A DNA stretch of 8,872 nucleotides from Deltaproteobacteria bacterium (GTDB lineage: Bacteria > Myxococcota > UBA796 > SXON01). Numbering within the stretch: position 1 is the first letter of the stretch; each line of letters starts with the position of its first letter. The stretch lies in assembly GCA_947483545.1 (NCBI GenBank), contig CANKNP010000223.1, forward strand, positions 1 to 8,872, in the 5' to 3' direction. The notes under the pieces were generated by a model that had not been told where the DNA came from, did not search any database, and saw only the letters and a list, made by a program, of their open reading frames with translations. A program made the position numbers and the translations under genes. Shown here in pieces: positions 1 to 5,905 of the stretch.

Positions 1-251
1 AGCGCCATGCAGAGGTCGCGCTCGCGGCAACCCTTCGGGCCCAGGAGCTTCGGAAAGTCGAGAGCCTGCATCGTGCCCACAACCGCCGCGACGTGACCGT
101 GGGGGAGGCTGCGGACGATCTCGAGGCCGCCCCCGTGGCCACCGCCGATAGCGCCCGTGTGCGGCAGGCCCCGGAGGACCTCCGCGGCGCTGCCGGCGAC
201 CCCGGTGAAAGCGCCGGCGGCGGATGAGGGCTCCCCGGCGATGTTGGGCCC
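1..251 (-). pseudogene. IS1634/IS4-type transposase fragment, 5'-truncated and cut by the window edge
   Basis: Read on the minus strand in the frame starting at 251, this stretch is fully open. It encodes about 83 residues including LEIVRSLPHGHVAAVVGT (about 154-101) followed by LLGPKGCRERDLCMAL. From memory, the IVRSLPHGHVAAVLGT block followed by a RERDL helix is characteristic of the N-terminal third of IS1634-family (IS4-like DDE) transposases, which would cut and paste an insertion sequence. In such proteins tens of residues precede this block. Here the frame is closed immediately upstream by the stop codon of the neighbouring NamZ gene (254-252), and the only starts inside are a GTG at 80 and an ATG at 71, both within or after the conserved block. 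The 5' end of the transposase gene is therefore missing, while the catalytic part, if present, lies beyond the left edge. Third-position G+C is higher in this frame than in the antisense frame, which supports this direction. The family call is from memory of the motif, not from a search. Confidence 0.6.
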
Positions 252-1472
252 CTACCCCCGCGGATAAATCAGCGCGTTCGCCCGCCGCTGCTCCCACGCC
301 AACCGCTGCGGCATCCACCCGCTGACCATTGTGCGCGGCGCGATCTTGGACATCAGGCCGACCCGCGCCTCGTTGGTACCGCACAGCAAATCGATCGCGA
401 TGGGGTTGTCCACGAATTCGTAGGTCTCGGTGCGCCATTTGAAATGTGCGGGGGCGGCGCGCATCGCGGCTTCCAATACGACGAGGCCGAGCAGATAGGA
501 CTCCAATGCATCCGCGTTGGTGACCATGATCTCGACGCCGTGGCAGACCTCGCCGGCAAACTTTTGGAAGCGGGGCTCAAAAGTGGCGGCGCGAAAGGTG
601 ACGCCTTCCAAGCCTGCGTCGAGGGCACCTTCGCGGCACAGATGGCGCAGGCGGCTTCCGTCCAGGAAGGGGGCACCCACGAGGTGAAACGGCCGCGTGG
701 TCCCTCGCCCCTCGGAGAGGTTCGTGCCTTCGATCAGGCACATCCCCGGGTAGATCAGCGCGGTCTCGACCATCGGCATGTTTGGCGAGGGGAAAACCCA
801 GGGCAGCCCTGTCGCGTCGAAGCGGCATCGGGCGTCCCAACCCTCGCAGGGGATGATCTCCAGCGCGCAATCAATCCCGCAGTCGTCCCGGAAAAACCGC
901 GCCAGCTCGCCCATCGTCATGCCGTGCCGAACTGCGAGCGGGTACGCGCTCACAAAACTCTCGTACCCCGGCTGCACAATATTCCCTTCGAGCGTGATCC
1001 CATCGATGGGGTTCGGGCGGTCCAACACCACCACCCGCGTGCCAGTCACCGCGGCCACCTCCATCATGTACCCGAGCGTGGCCTGATACGTGTAATACCG
1101 ACTCCCGATGTCCTGGATGTCGAACAACAGCACGTCCAAATCGGCGAGCTGCTCCTGGCGCGGGCGGAGCGACGCCGCGGTCTTGCCGTAGAGCGAGACG
1201 ATCTCCCGGGTCCCGGGCGTCGCTACGCGTGCTTGGGACCCCAGCAAGTGGTGCTCGTCCTCGACCGTGATCATGTCCTGGGCGGTCGCGTGCAAGCCGT
1301 GCTCGGGCGTGAAGATCCGCCGCAGCCCCACGCCGCGCGCGGGCAAGACGTCGATCAGGTGGTCACAGTCGAGCGTGATGGCGGTGTGATTGCAGGCAAC
1401 GCCAACCCGCTCCCCCTGGAGCTGGGAGAGGCGCTTGGGGTCGTCGAGGAGGACGTCGAGGCCGTTTCGCAT
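252..1472 (-). CDS. namZ: Exo-beta-N-acetylmuramidase NamZ-like (DUF1343, GH171)
   Basis: This 406-residue protein matches the DUF1343 family, whose Bacillus subtilis member (NamZ, formerly YbbC) removes N-acetylmuramic acid from the non-reducing ends of peptidoglycan fragments during wall recycling. Family signatures are visible in order: a Rossmann-like start (RVGVACNHT, residues 22-30), FTPEHG (54-59, holding the Glu-His pair thought to lie in the active site), FDIQDIGSRYYTY (117-129), DRPNP (151-155), HGMTMGELARF (183-193), PSPNMP (228-233) and EGTNLSEGRGTTRPF (248-262). The length fits a full domain and the ending is natural for the family. No signal peptide or membrane segment is seen, so a cytoplasmic location is inferred; some relatives are exported. 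The ATG at 1472 begins right before the conserved domain, but no clear ribosome site precedes it. No other muramic-acid recycling gene (nagZ, murQ, amgK) is adjacent. The family is secure; exact substrate specificity is inferred. Confidence 0.9.
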   Translation of the reverse strand: MRNGLDVLLDDPKRLSQLQGERVGVACNHTAITLDCDHLIDVLPARGVGLRRIFTPEHGLHATAQDMITVEDEHHLLGSQARVATPGTREIVSLYGKTAASLRPRQEQLADLDVLLFDIQDIGSRYYTYQATLGYMMEVAAVTGTRVVVLDRPNPIDGITLEGNIVQPGYESFVSAYPLAVRHGMTMGELARFFRDDCGIDCALEIIPCEGWDARCRFDATGLPWVFPSPNMPMVETALIYPGMCLIEGTNLSEGRGTTRPFHLVGAPFLDGSRLRHLCREGALDAGLEGVTFRAATFEPRFQKFAGEVCHGVEIMVTNADALESYLLGLVVLEAAMRAAPAHFKWRTETYEFVDNPIAIDLLCGTNEARVGLMSKIAPRTMVSGWMPQRLAWEQRRANALIYPRG

Positions 1473-1534
1473 GCGCCATGGTATTGCCGTGTCAACAGGT
1501 GGTCAAGGCCCGGGGACGGGGCTAAGGGCCGGGC
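1473..1534. promoter_or_regulatory. Short divergent intergenic region between namZ-like gene and lipoprotein gene
   Basis: Only 62 bases separate two divergent start codons, so any promoters for both genes must overlap here or lie inside the coding sequences. No convincing -35/-10 pair can be picked out by eye. Bases 1524-1528 (AAGGG) sit six bases before the ATG at 1535 and are a plausible Shine-Dalgarno sequence for the lipoprotein gene. Confidence 0.4.
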
Positions 1535-2290
1535 ATGCGCCTTTCCCTTCTCGCCGATTCTCCCGCCCCGCGAGGGCGCGGGTCGGGCGCATCGGCCACT
1601 TCGTGCCCCCTTCAATCCTGGCTCCCGTTGCTCTGGCCCCTCGCCGTCGCCTGCACGGGCGACGTGGAGGACTCCGAGCGGCGGCCTCCGCTCGGGGACG
1701 CCGACACGGACACCGATTCGGACAGCGACGCCGATGCGGACGCCGACACCGATTCGGATTCGGACACCGACACCGATTCGGACACCGATTCAGACAGCGA
1801 TTCAGACAGCGACTCGGATTCGGACGCCGACACCCTCTGCGAAGAATCGCTGCCCGCGACCTCGCCCGGCGACACGTGCGTCACCCAATCGATCACCTGC
1901 GGGCAGACGCTGGAGTCCACGCCGCTGGGCGGGGACACCGATTGGCTGGGCGACGATTACACGGCCACCTTCTGTTTTCCGAATTTGGACAGTCACGACT
2001 ATGACGGCCCAGAGCGCATCTTCGCGCTGGATCTGCCCACTGACACGCCCGCGACGGTCACGCTCGAAGCGCCCTGCGCGGACATGGACCTCGCCGTGCT
2101 GCGTTGGGAGACCGAAGACGCCTGCCCTGGCACGTCGGATCCCATCTCCACGTGTGAGGGCTCCGACGCCGAGGGGGACGATGATGTGAGCATCGAGTGG
2201 GACGTAGACACGCGCTGGCTGATCGTCATCGAGGCCAAGGATTCGGACGACGCCGATGAAAACTTTCGAGTGACGGTCACATGCGAGTAG
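1535..2290 (+). CDS. Lipoprotein with Asp-Ser/Thr/Ala repeat linker and Cys-rich PPC-like domain
   Basis: The 251-residue product starts with a long n-region followed by a hydrophobic stretch ending in LAVAC (36-40), a good lipobox, so Cys40 is probably lipidated and the protein exported and membrane-anchored. Residues 55-100 form a strictly alternating Asp-X tract (X = Ser, Thr or Ala), probably an extended acidic spacer. Residues 102-251 form a compact domain with eight cysteines, enough for four disulfides. Its layout (PERIFALDLPTDTPATVTLE, then DMDLAVLRW, then WLIVIEA and a final FRVTVTC) resembles bacterial pre-peptidase C-terminal (PPC) or jelly-roll domains; this is a fold-level guess. 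No catalytic motif is seen. Asp-Thr/Asp-Ser linkers straight after a lipobox are common in Myxococcota surface lipoproteins. The ATG has AAGGG six bases upstream and no better in-frame start exists. It overlaps the following ADP-ribosylglycohydrolase gene by 10 bases. Function unknown. Confidence 0.85.
   Translation: MRLSLLADSPAPRGRGSGASATSCPLQSWLPLLWPLAVACTGDVEDSERRPPLGDADTDTDSDSDADADADTDSDSDTDTDSDTDSDSDSDSDSDSDADTLCEESLPATSPGDTCVTQSITCGQTLESTPLGGDTDWLGDDYTATFCFPNLDSHDYDGPERIFALDLPTDTPATVTLEAPCADMDLAVLRWETEDACPGTSDPISTCEGSDAEGDDDVSIEWDVDTRWLIVIEAKDSDDADENFRVTVTCE
1697..1834 (+). repeat. In-frame hexanucleotide-type repeat encoding (Asp-X)23
   Basis: There are 138 bases, 46 codons, with Asp at every other position. 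By count the partner residue is Ser 11 times, Thr 7 times and Ala 5 times. The DNA is degenerate: Asp is gac or gat, Ser is tcg, tca or agc, Thr is mostly acc. The repeat therefore seems maintained at protein level, or by old six-base slippage followed by divergence. Indels of six bases would keep frame. Confidence 0.95.
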
Positions 2291-3390
2291 CCGGGCCGAT
2301 CCTGCGCGACCGGATCGCCGGCTCGCTCTACGGGCTGCTGATCGGCGATGCCCTGGGCTGTCCCGTGGAGCAGTGGAGCGAAGCGCAAATCGCCGCAAAG
2401 TACGGGCGACTGACGGAGATGGAGGAGGGGTCGAAGCGCTGGCGCCCAAGGGGCCTACACTCGGACGATGGCCAGCAGGCCCTGGCCCTCTGTGACGCGC
2501 TCCTGGTCAATCCCCACACCCCCGAGCATGGCTTCGCAAAGCTGCTCGTCGATTTGCTCCAGGCGGCGCCCAACCGACGTTTTGGTCTGCACCGAGGGAC
2601 CGGGAAAAACTTTCGGGCCACTGTCACCGCGCTCGCGACCGGTTGCAACCCACACGAGGCGGGCCAACCCAGCTCCGGCAACGGCGTCGCCATGCTCATC
2701 GCCCCCGCCGCGTATGTCTGGCATGACGACCTCGACAAACTGTGCGATGTCGTCGTGCGCATCGGCCGGGTCAAACAAAAGTCCGAGCGCGGGATCGGCG
2801 CGGCCGGCGCCGTGGCGTTCATGGTTCGCCACGGGCTGCTCCACGGCGGATTTCAAAACCTCCGCGAGGACGACCTGCTCGCCCTCACCCGCGCCGTCGA
2901 ATCCACGACCAGCGGCCAGCTCGGCGTGCCCCGCGACGCCATCTTCTCCACTGCCCTCGCGCGCATGCTCCCGAGCCGCCACGGTCCCCGCGCCGACGTG
3001 TTGGCCGCCATCGCAGCCGAAGCATCGGCCTCTGCGCCCTACCCGGTGGGACCCGGCGCGGGGTACGCCGTCGCCTCTGTGGTCACGGCGATCTACCTGG
3101 TCCTGTCGTGTGACAGCTACGAGGCCGCCGTGACAGACGTCGTCAACCTCGGCGACGACGCAGACACCACCGGCGCGATCGTGGGTGCGATGGCCGGGGC
3201 TGCGAGCGGCATGGCGGGCCTCCCGGAGCGCTGGTACGCGGCGCTGGTCGCCCGCGGGGCGTTGGAATCGCGGATCGACGCGGTCGCCGGGTCCGGGCAC
3301 AACGGCGTTCGGCCGCTTGTGGAGCTGGAGAGCGAGTGGTGTGCGCTGGAGGATCGGCCGAAGCGGGGGCCCCCGACGTCCAAGCGCTGA
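2281..3390 (+). CDS. ADP-ribosylglycohydrolase family protein (DraG/ARH-like)
   Basis: This 369-residue protein belongs to the ADP-ribosylglycohydrolase superfamily, whose members use a binuclear metal centre to remove ADP-ribose from proteins or small molecules. Expected blocks appear in order: GSLYGLLIGDALGCPVE (14-30); SDDGQQAL (61-68), the first metal-binding motif, normally [ST]DD[TS]Q; SSGNGVAMLIAPAA (131-144), normally a GNG-x-x-MR-x-P motif; and NLGDDADTTGAIVGAMAGA (289-307), the C-terminal metal motif, normally GGDTDT. The key acidic residues (Asp62, Asp63, Asp292, Asp293, Asp295) are kept, so activity is likely, though Gly64 replaces the usual Thr/Ser and Leu139 the usual Arg. No signal peptide is seen, so it is probably cytoplasmic, unlike the lipoprotein encoded just upstream. 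The ATG at 2281 lies inside the end of that gene, suggesting translational coupling. Physiological substrate unknown: protein ADP-ribose, O-acetyl-ADP-ribose or another glycoside are possible. Confidence 0.88.
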   Translation: MRVAGPILRDRIAGSLYGLLIGDALGCPVEQWSEAQIAAKYGRLTEMEEGSKRWRPRGLHSDDGQQALALCDALLVNPHTPEHGFAKLLVDLLQAAPNRRFGLHRGTGKNFRATVTALATGCNPHEAGQPSSGNGVAMLIAPAAYVWHDDLDKLCDVVVRIGRVKQKSERGIGAAGAVAFMVRHGLLHGGFQNLREDDLLALTRAVESTTSGQLGVPRDAIFSTALARMLPSRHGPRADVLAAIAAEASASAPYPVGPGAGYAVASVVTAIYLVLSCDSYEAAVTDVVNLGDDADTTGAIVGAMAGAASGMAGLPERWYAALVARGALESRIDAVAGSGHNGVRPLVELESEWCALEDRPKRGPPTSKR

Positions 3391-3562
3391 GGCACGAAGG
3401 CGGAGAGGCTAAGGAAGGCAGGAGGAAAGGAGGGGAGGAAAAATGCCGGAAGAAGGGGACGGCCCGAAAGCGGAATCGCCGGCCCGGGCGATTCCGGCCC
3501 GTGGCACCCGGGGCTGTTTCCCCTTCCTGTGTTCCTAAGCCTCCCCTGGCGGCCGCCTCCGC
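3391..3562. repeat. Convergent intergenic spacer with long imperfect inverted repeat
   Basis: These 172 bases between two convergent genes hold no credible gene. The left part (about 3396-3460) is strongly purine-rich on the plus strand and the right part (about 3517-3547) is pyrimidine-rich. Bases 3405-3425 can pair with 3523-3543 over 21 positions with two mismatches and two G-U pairs, by manual pairing. A perfect inner hairpin sits at 3471-3496. The hexamer GGCCCG occurs at 3461-3466, 3481-3486 and 3496-3501. The region could be a bidirectional terminator or a copy of a dispersed palindromic element. Confidence 0.6.
3471..3496. terminator. Perfect 10-bp stem hairpin, candidate bidirectional terminator
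   Basis: CGGAATCGCC (3471-3480) and GGCGATTCCG (3487-3496) are exact reverse complements separated by the six-base loop GGCCCG. The site is about 80 bases after the ADP-ribosylglycohydrolase stop and about 65 bases past the RutE-like stop on the other strand. No T-run follows on either strand, so intrinsic termination is not assured; such T-less stems are common in GC-rich bacteria. Confidence 0.5.
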
Positions 3563-4150
3563 TCACAGCAACGTACAAGCCTCGTCAAACGTCAGACGAT
3601 CCCCACGGGGGTACAGCTTCGCATTGTCGCCATAGCCAAGGCTACAGACGAAGTTGGACTCGACGCGACCGTCGGGGAAAAACTCAGCATTGACACCCGC
3701 GTTGTTGAACCCAGACATGGGTCCGACATCCAACCCGAGCGAACGGGCGGCCAGCATCAGGTACGCGCCCTGCAAGGAGCCGTTCCGAAGGGCGGTCTCG
3801 CGGGCGAACGCCGCGTTGCCGGAGAACCAGGACGCGCACTCCATGAACGGGAACAGCCGAGGAAGATGTTCGAAGAAGCGCAGGTCGTGCCCGACGATGA
3901 CAACGACGGGGGCGCTCTCGGTCTTCGCGCGGTTGCCGTCCATCATGTGGGGGAGGATGCGGGCCTTGGCCGCGGCGGTGCGCAAGAACACGAAGCGGCC
4001 GGGAAGGCAGTTGAGCGACGTCGGCGCCATCTTGAGCAGATCGTACAGGGCCCGGATCTGCTCGTCCGTGACGGGGCGATCGAGCCAGCCGTTGTGGCTG
4101 CGGGCGTCGGTGAAGAACTGGGAGAGGGAGGCGTCGGGGAGAGTGGGCAT
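3563..4150 (-). CDS. rutE: RutE-like malonic semialdehyde reductase / nitroreductase family protein
   Basis: The 195-residue product matches Escherichia coli RutE in length and motifs. RutE is an FMN-dependent nitroreductase-fold enzyme that reduces malonic semialdehyde to 3-hydroxypropionate in the Rut pyrimidine degradation pathway. Matching blocks: FFTDARSHNGW (12-22), MAPTSLNCLP (41-50), the middle segment with LPRLFPF and SWFSGNAAFARETALRNGS, LGLDVGPMSGF (138-148), and LGYGDNAKLYPR (171-182) followed by LTFDEACTLL at the C-terminus. The frame also opens 18 codons further upstream (ATG at 4204), but the ATG at 4150 gives the family length and has GGAG six bases before it, so I chose 4150. 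No other rut genes (rutA-D, F, G) are nearby, so the natural substrate may be another carbonyl, quinone or nitro compound. It is divergent from the VWA operon, with 115 bases between starts. Confidence 0.87.
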   Translation of the reverse strand: MPTLPDASLSQFFTDARSHNGWLDRPVTDEQIRALYDLLKMAPTSLNCLPGRFVFLRTAAAKARILPHMMDGNRAKTESAPVVVIVGHDLRFFEHLPRLFPFMECASWFSGNAAFARETALRNGSLQGAYLMLAARSLGLDVGPMSGFNNAGVNAEFFPDGRVESNFVCSLGYGDNAKLYPRGDRLTFDEACTLL

Positions 4151-4156
4151 GAGGGG

Positions 4157-4160
4157 CTCC
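4157..4160 (-). promoter_or_regulatory. Shine-Dalgarno site fixing the rutE-like start
   Basis: On the minus strand GGAG lies six bases before the ATG at 4150. The upstream alternatives at 4183 and 4204 have no such site, which decides the start. Confidence 0.65.
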
Positions 4161-4254
4161 AGGGATGGGGGCGCGGCTAACATGGCGGGCCCCCCCAACG
4201 TCACCGTCTGTTTTTCCTCCCCGCTCCACCCCTCCCACGCCCCGCCCGCCCGCT

Positions 4255-4260
4255 AAGGGG
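4255..4260 (+). promoter_or_regulatory. Shine-Dalgarno site for the DUF58 gene
   Basis: AAGGGG lies five bases before the GTG at 4266 and supports this non-ATG start. Confidence 0.65.
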
Positions 4261-4265
4261 CCGCG

Positions 4266-5123
4266 GTGCTGACCCCCGACGAGCTTCGCCAGATCCGCCG
4301 CCTGCACGTCCAGGCTGGCCGGCGCGTGGACACGCTCCTGCAAGGCGAGTACCGCTCGGCGTTCAAGGGCTCGGGCATGGAATTCGACGAGGTGCGGCCC
4401 TACGTGCCGGGGGACGAGGTGCGCCGCATCGATTGGAACGTGACCGCCCGCACCGGGGAGCCGTTCGTCAAGACGTTCAAGGAGGAGCGGGAGCAGAGCT
4501 TGCTGCTGGTGATGGACGTGTCCGGGTCCGTGCACTTCGGGAGCGGCGGGCGCGACGGGAAGACCGACAAACGCCTTCAGTTGGCGCGTGTGGCCGGTGG
4601 ATTGGCGTTCTCAGCGCTTCGCACCGGGGATCGCGTCGGCCTCGTCACGTTCACCGACGGCGTCCACGAATTCCTCCCGCCCCGAAAATCGCGCGGGCAC
4701 GGGTGGCAGGTGATCCAGGCCGCGTTCGCGTCCGGCCGGCGCGGCAAGACAGACCTGGCAGCGGCCCTGGTTTTCGCCCGCAAGGTGCTCAAACGACGAA
4801 GCGTGGTGGTGATTCTGTCCGATTTTCTCTCGCCGCCCTTTGGCCCGGAGCTCGACGCGCTGTCGCGCAAACATACGACACACGCGATCCTCGTCCACGA
4901 TCCGCTGGAGAACACGCTCCCCAATGTAGGGCTGCTGGCTTTGGCAGACGCGGAGGGCGGAGGCACCCGCACCGTCCTGGCGTCCAAGGCGGGGCTCTTG
5001 GGCCCGGTGGACCGGCGCATCTCCGACCTCCGCCGATCCGGCGTTCGGGCCAGTGCCCTGGGCACGCACGAAGACGCCTTCCTGCGCTTGCAACACCACT
5101 TCATTGCCCGAGGGCGCGGGTGA
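4266..5123 (+). CDS. DUF58 domain protein (VWA-type, MoxR-associated)
   Basis: This 285-residue protein is a full-length DUF58 protein of the kind encoded beside MoxR AAA+ ATPases. The hallmark block GSGMEFDEVRPYVPGD (35-50) followed by VRRIDWNVTARTGEPFVKTF (52-71) is intact. It leads into a von Willebrand factor A fold with the metal-ion-dependent adhesion site: DVSGS (84-88), Thr162 in GKTDL, and SDF (185-187). RTGDRVGLVTFTD (119-131) is the typical second strand region. There is no signal peptide or membrane span, so it is probably cytoplasmic, perhaps held at the membrane by partners. In characterised systems MoxR/DUF58/VWA groups act as chaperone-like complexes for metal-centre insertion, stress tolerance or envelope integrity; that role here is inferred. 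GTG start with a good ribosome site. Its TGA overlaps the next gene's GTG by four bases. Confidence 0.92.
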   Translation: MLTPDELRQIRRLHVQAGRRVDTLLQGEYRSAFKGSGMEFDEVRPYVPGDEVRRIDWNVTARTGEPFVKTFKEEREQSLLLVMDVSGSVHFGSGGRDGKTDKRLQLARVAGGLAFSALRTGDRVGLVTFTDGVHEFLPPRKSRGHGWQVIQAAFASGRRGKTDLAAALVFARKVLKRRSVVVILSDFLSPPFGPELDALSRKHTTHAILVHDPLENTLPNVGLLALADAEGGGTRTVLASKAGLLGPVDRRISDLRRSGVRASALGTHEDAFLRLQHHFIARGRG

Positions 5124-5905
5124 TCCTGCTCCTGCTCGCGTGTGACGACGCCCCCACGCCCCTCCCCCCGCCCGCCAGCGTCTGGGTCGAGGCCCGTCGG
5201 GTCGATGTGAACACGGCCGTCCGGATCCACGCGCCTGCTTCAACGCCCATGCCGACGATCGAAGGGCTCACCCTCACGCCCGTCAGCACCGGCGACGATG
5301 GCAGCGCCATCTGGGACGTGACCGGCGAGGAGGGAAGCTACATCCTTGATGTCCCCACCACGGACGGGGCAGTTGTGCCGGTGTACGTGGACATCGGCGT
5401 GGATGGTCCGACGGGCGGCACGATGGCCGACCTCGCTGGACCCCGCACGAAGCCGGCGCCGGTCTGGCCGTACCTCCTGGCCGGCTTGTTGGGCCTGGGG
5501 ACCCTGATCGCGGCCACGTTCGCCGCCTGGAACCGCTGGAAGCCGATCCCACCACCCCCGCCCGCCGAACCCCCCGACGTGATCGCGCGGCGGGAATGGG
5601 CCGCCCTGCGCGCCCGCATGGAGCTGCCACCCGCCGACCTCGCGCTGGCGCTGTCCGCGGTCTACCGGCGTTATCTCGATGCGGTCCACGTCTGGCCGGC
5701 ATCCTCCCGGACCACCCGGGAGATCCTCGACAACCTCGCGGGCGACCTGTCCGCCTCCGACTTGGATTGCGCCCGCCGGCTGCTCTCCGCGATGGACCTG
5801 GTGAAGTTCGCGGACCGCGAGGCCCAGCGCTCGTTGTTCGAGCAGCTCGACACAGACTTCCACACGTTGCTGGCTCCTCGACGCCTCGGTGCCGGGCGTG
5901 GTTGA
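5120..5905 (+). CDS. Single-span membrane protein with DUF4381/BatD-like C-terminal helical region
   Basis: The gene starts at GTG 5120, which shares four bases (GTGA) with the DUF58 stop and has GAGGG (5110-5114) five bases upstream. The frame is open further back, but that part is antisense-style noise over the DUF58 gene. The 261-residue product begins MILLLLACDD, resembling a lipobox (LLAC, Cys8) after an exceptionally short hydrophobic stretch without positive charge. A small beta-rich segment follows (about 20-95), then one membrane span (about 115-137), a proline-rich hinge (144-152) and a helical region (153-251). In the last, a YRRYLDAV helix, SSRTTREILDNLA (195-207) and MDLVKFAD (225-232) match the pattern of DUF4381 proteins and BatD C-termini found at this position in moxR loci. 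It probably scaffolds the VWA proteins at the membrane. Family is from pattern and gene order, not a search. The extreme N-terminus, lipid-modified or not, is uncertain. Confidence 0.72.
   Translation: MILLLLACDDAPTPLPPPASVWVEARRVDVNTAVRIHAPASTPMPTIEGLTLTPVSTGDDGSAIWDVTGEEGSYILDVPTTDGAVVPVYVDIGVDGPTGGTMADLAGPRTKPAPVWPYLLAGLLGLGTLIAATFAAWNRWKPIPPPPPAEPPDVIARREWAALRARMELPPADLALALSAVYRRYLDAVHVWPASSRTTREILDNLAGDLSASDLDCARRLLSAMDLVKFADREAQRSLFEQLDTDFHTLLAPRRLGAGRG

Larger units (their letters stand above)
4151..4265. promoter_or_regulatory. Divergent intergenic region upstream of rutE-like gene and VWA operon
   Basis: This 115-base region must supply the promoters for both the minus-strand reductase and the plus-strand DUF58-led operon, unless the latter is read from further upstream. 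No convincing sigma-70 boxes or operator palindrome can be named by eye. A cytosine run lies at about 4190-4196 and a pyrimidine-rich tract at about 4207-4235. Confidence 0.45.

Noticed and set aside
3..227. Plus-strand open frame at the left edge ending in TGA at 225-227
   Set aside because: It is the exact codon-aligned antisense of the transposase-like frame. It is rich in Arg, Ala and His, has higher G+C at codon position 1 than at position 3, and shows no recognisable motif.
1697..1834. CRISPR-like repeat array
   Set aside because: The repetition is a six-base coding periodicity inside an open gene, with no spacers and no cas genes.
1612..1938. Minus-strand frame encoding a Ser-Glu/Ser-Val repeat resembling a serine-rich surface protein
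   Set aside because: It is simply the antisense reading of the Asp-X repeat of the lipoprotein gene, and it lacks a signal or any domain outside the repeat.
444..2189. Long plus-strand open frame of 581 codons
   Set aside because: It runs antisense through the well-supported NamZ gene and then out of frame through the lipoprotein gene. Long shadow frames are expected in DNA this GC-rich.
3336..3635. Small plus-strand open frame of 99 codons across the convergent spacer
   Set aside because: It overlaps the ends of two real genes in other frames, its middle is the low-complexity purine tract and hairpin, and it resembles no protein.
4433..5119. N-terminal extension of the DUF4381-like gene back to 4433
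   Set aside because: This part overlaps the DUF58 gene in another frame and is Arg/Gly/Ala/Pro-rich noise. The GTGA overlap at 5120 with a Shine-Dalgarno site marks the real start.
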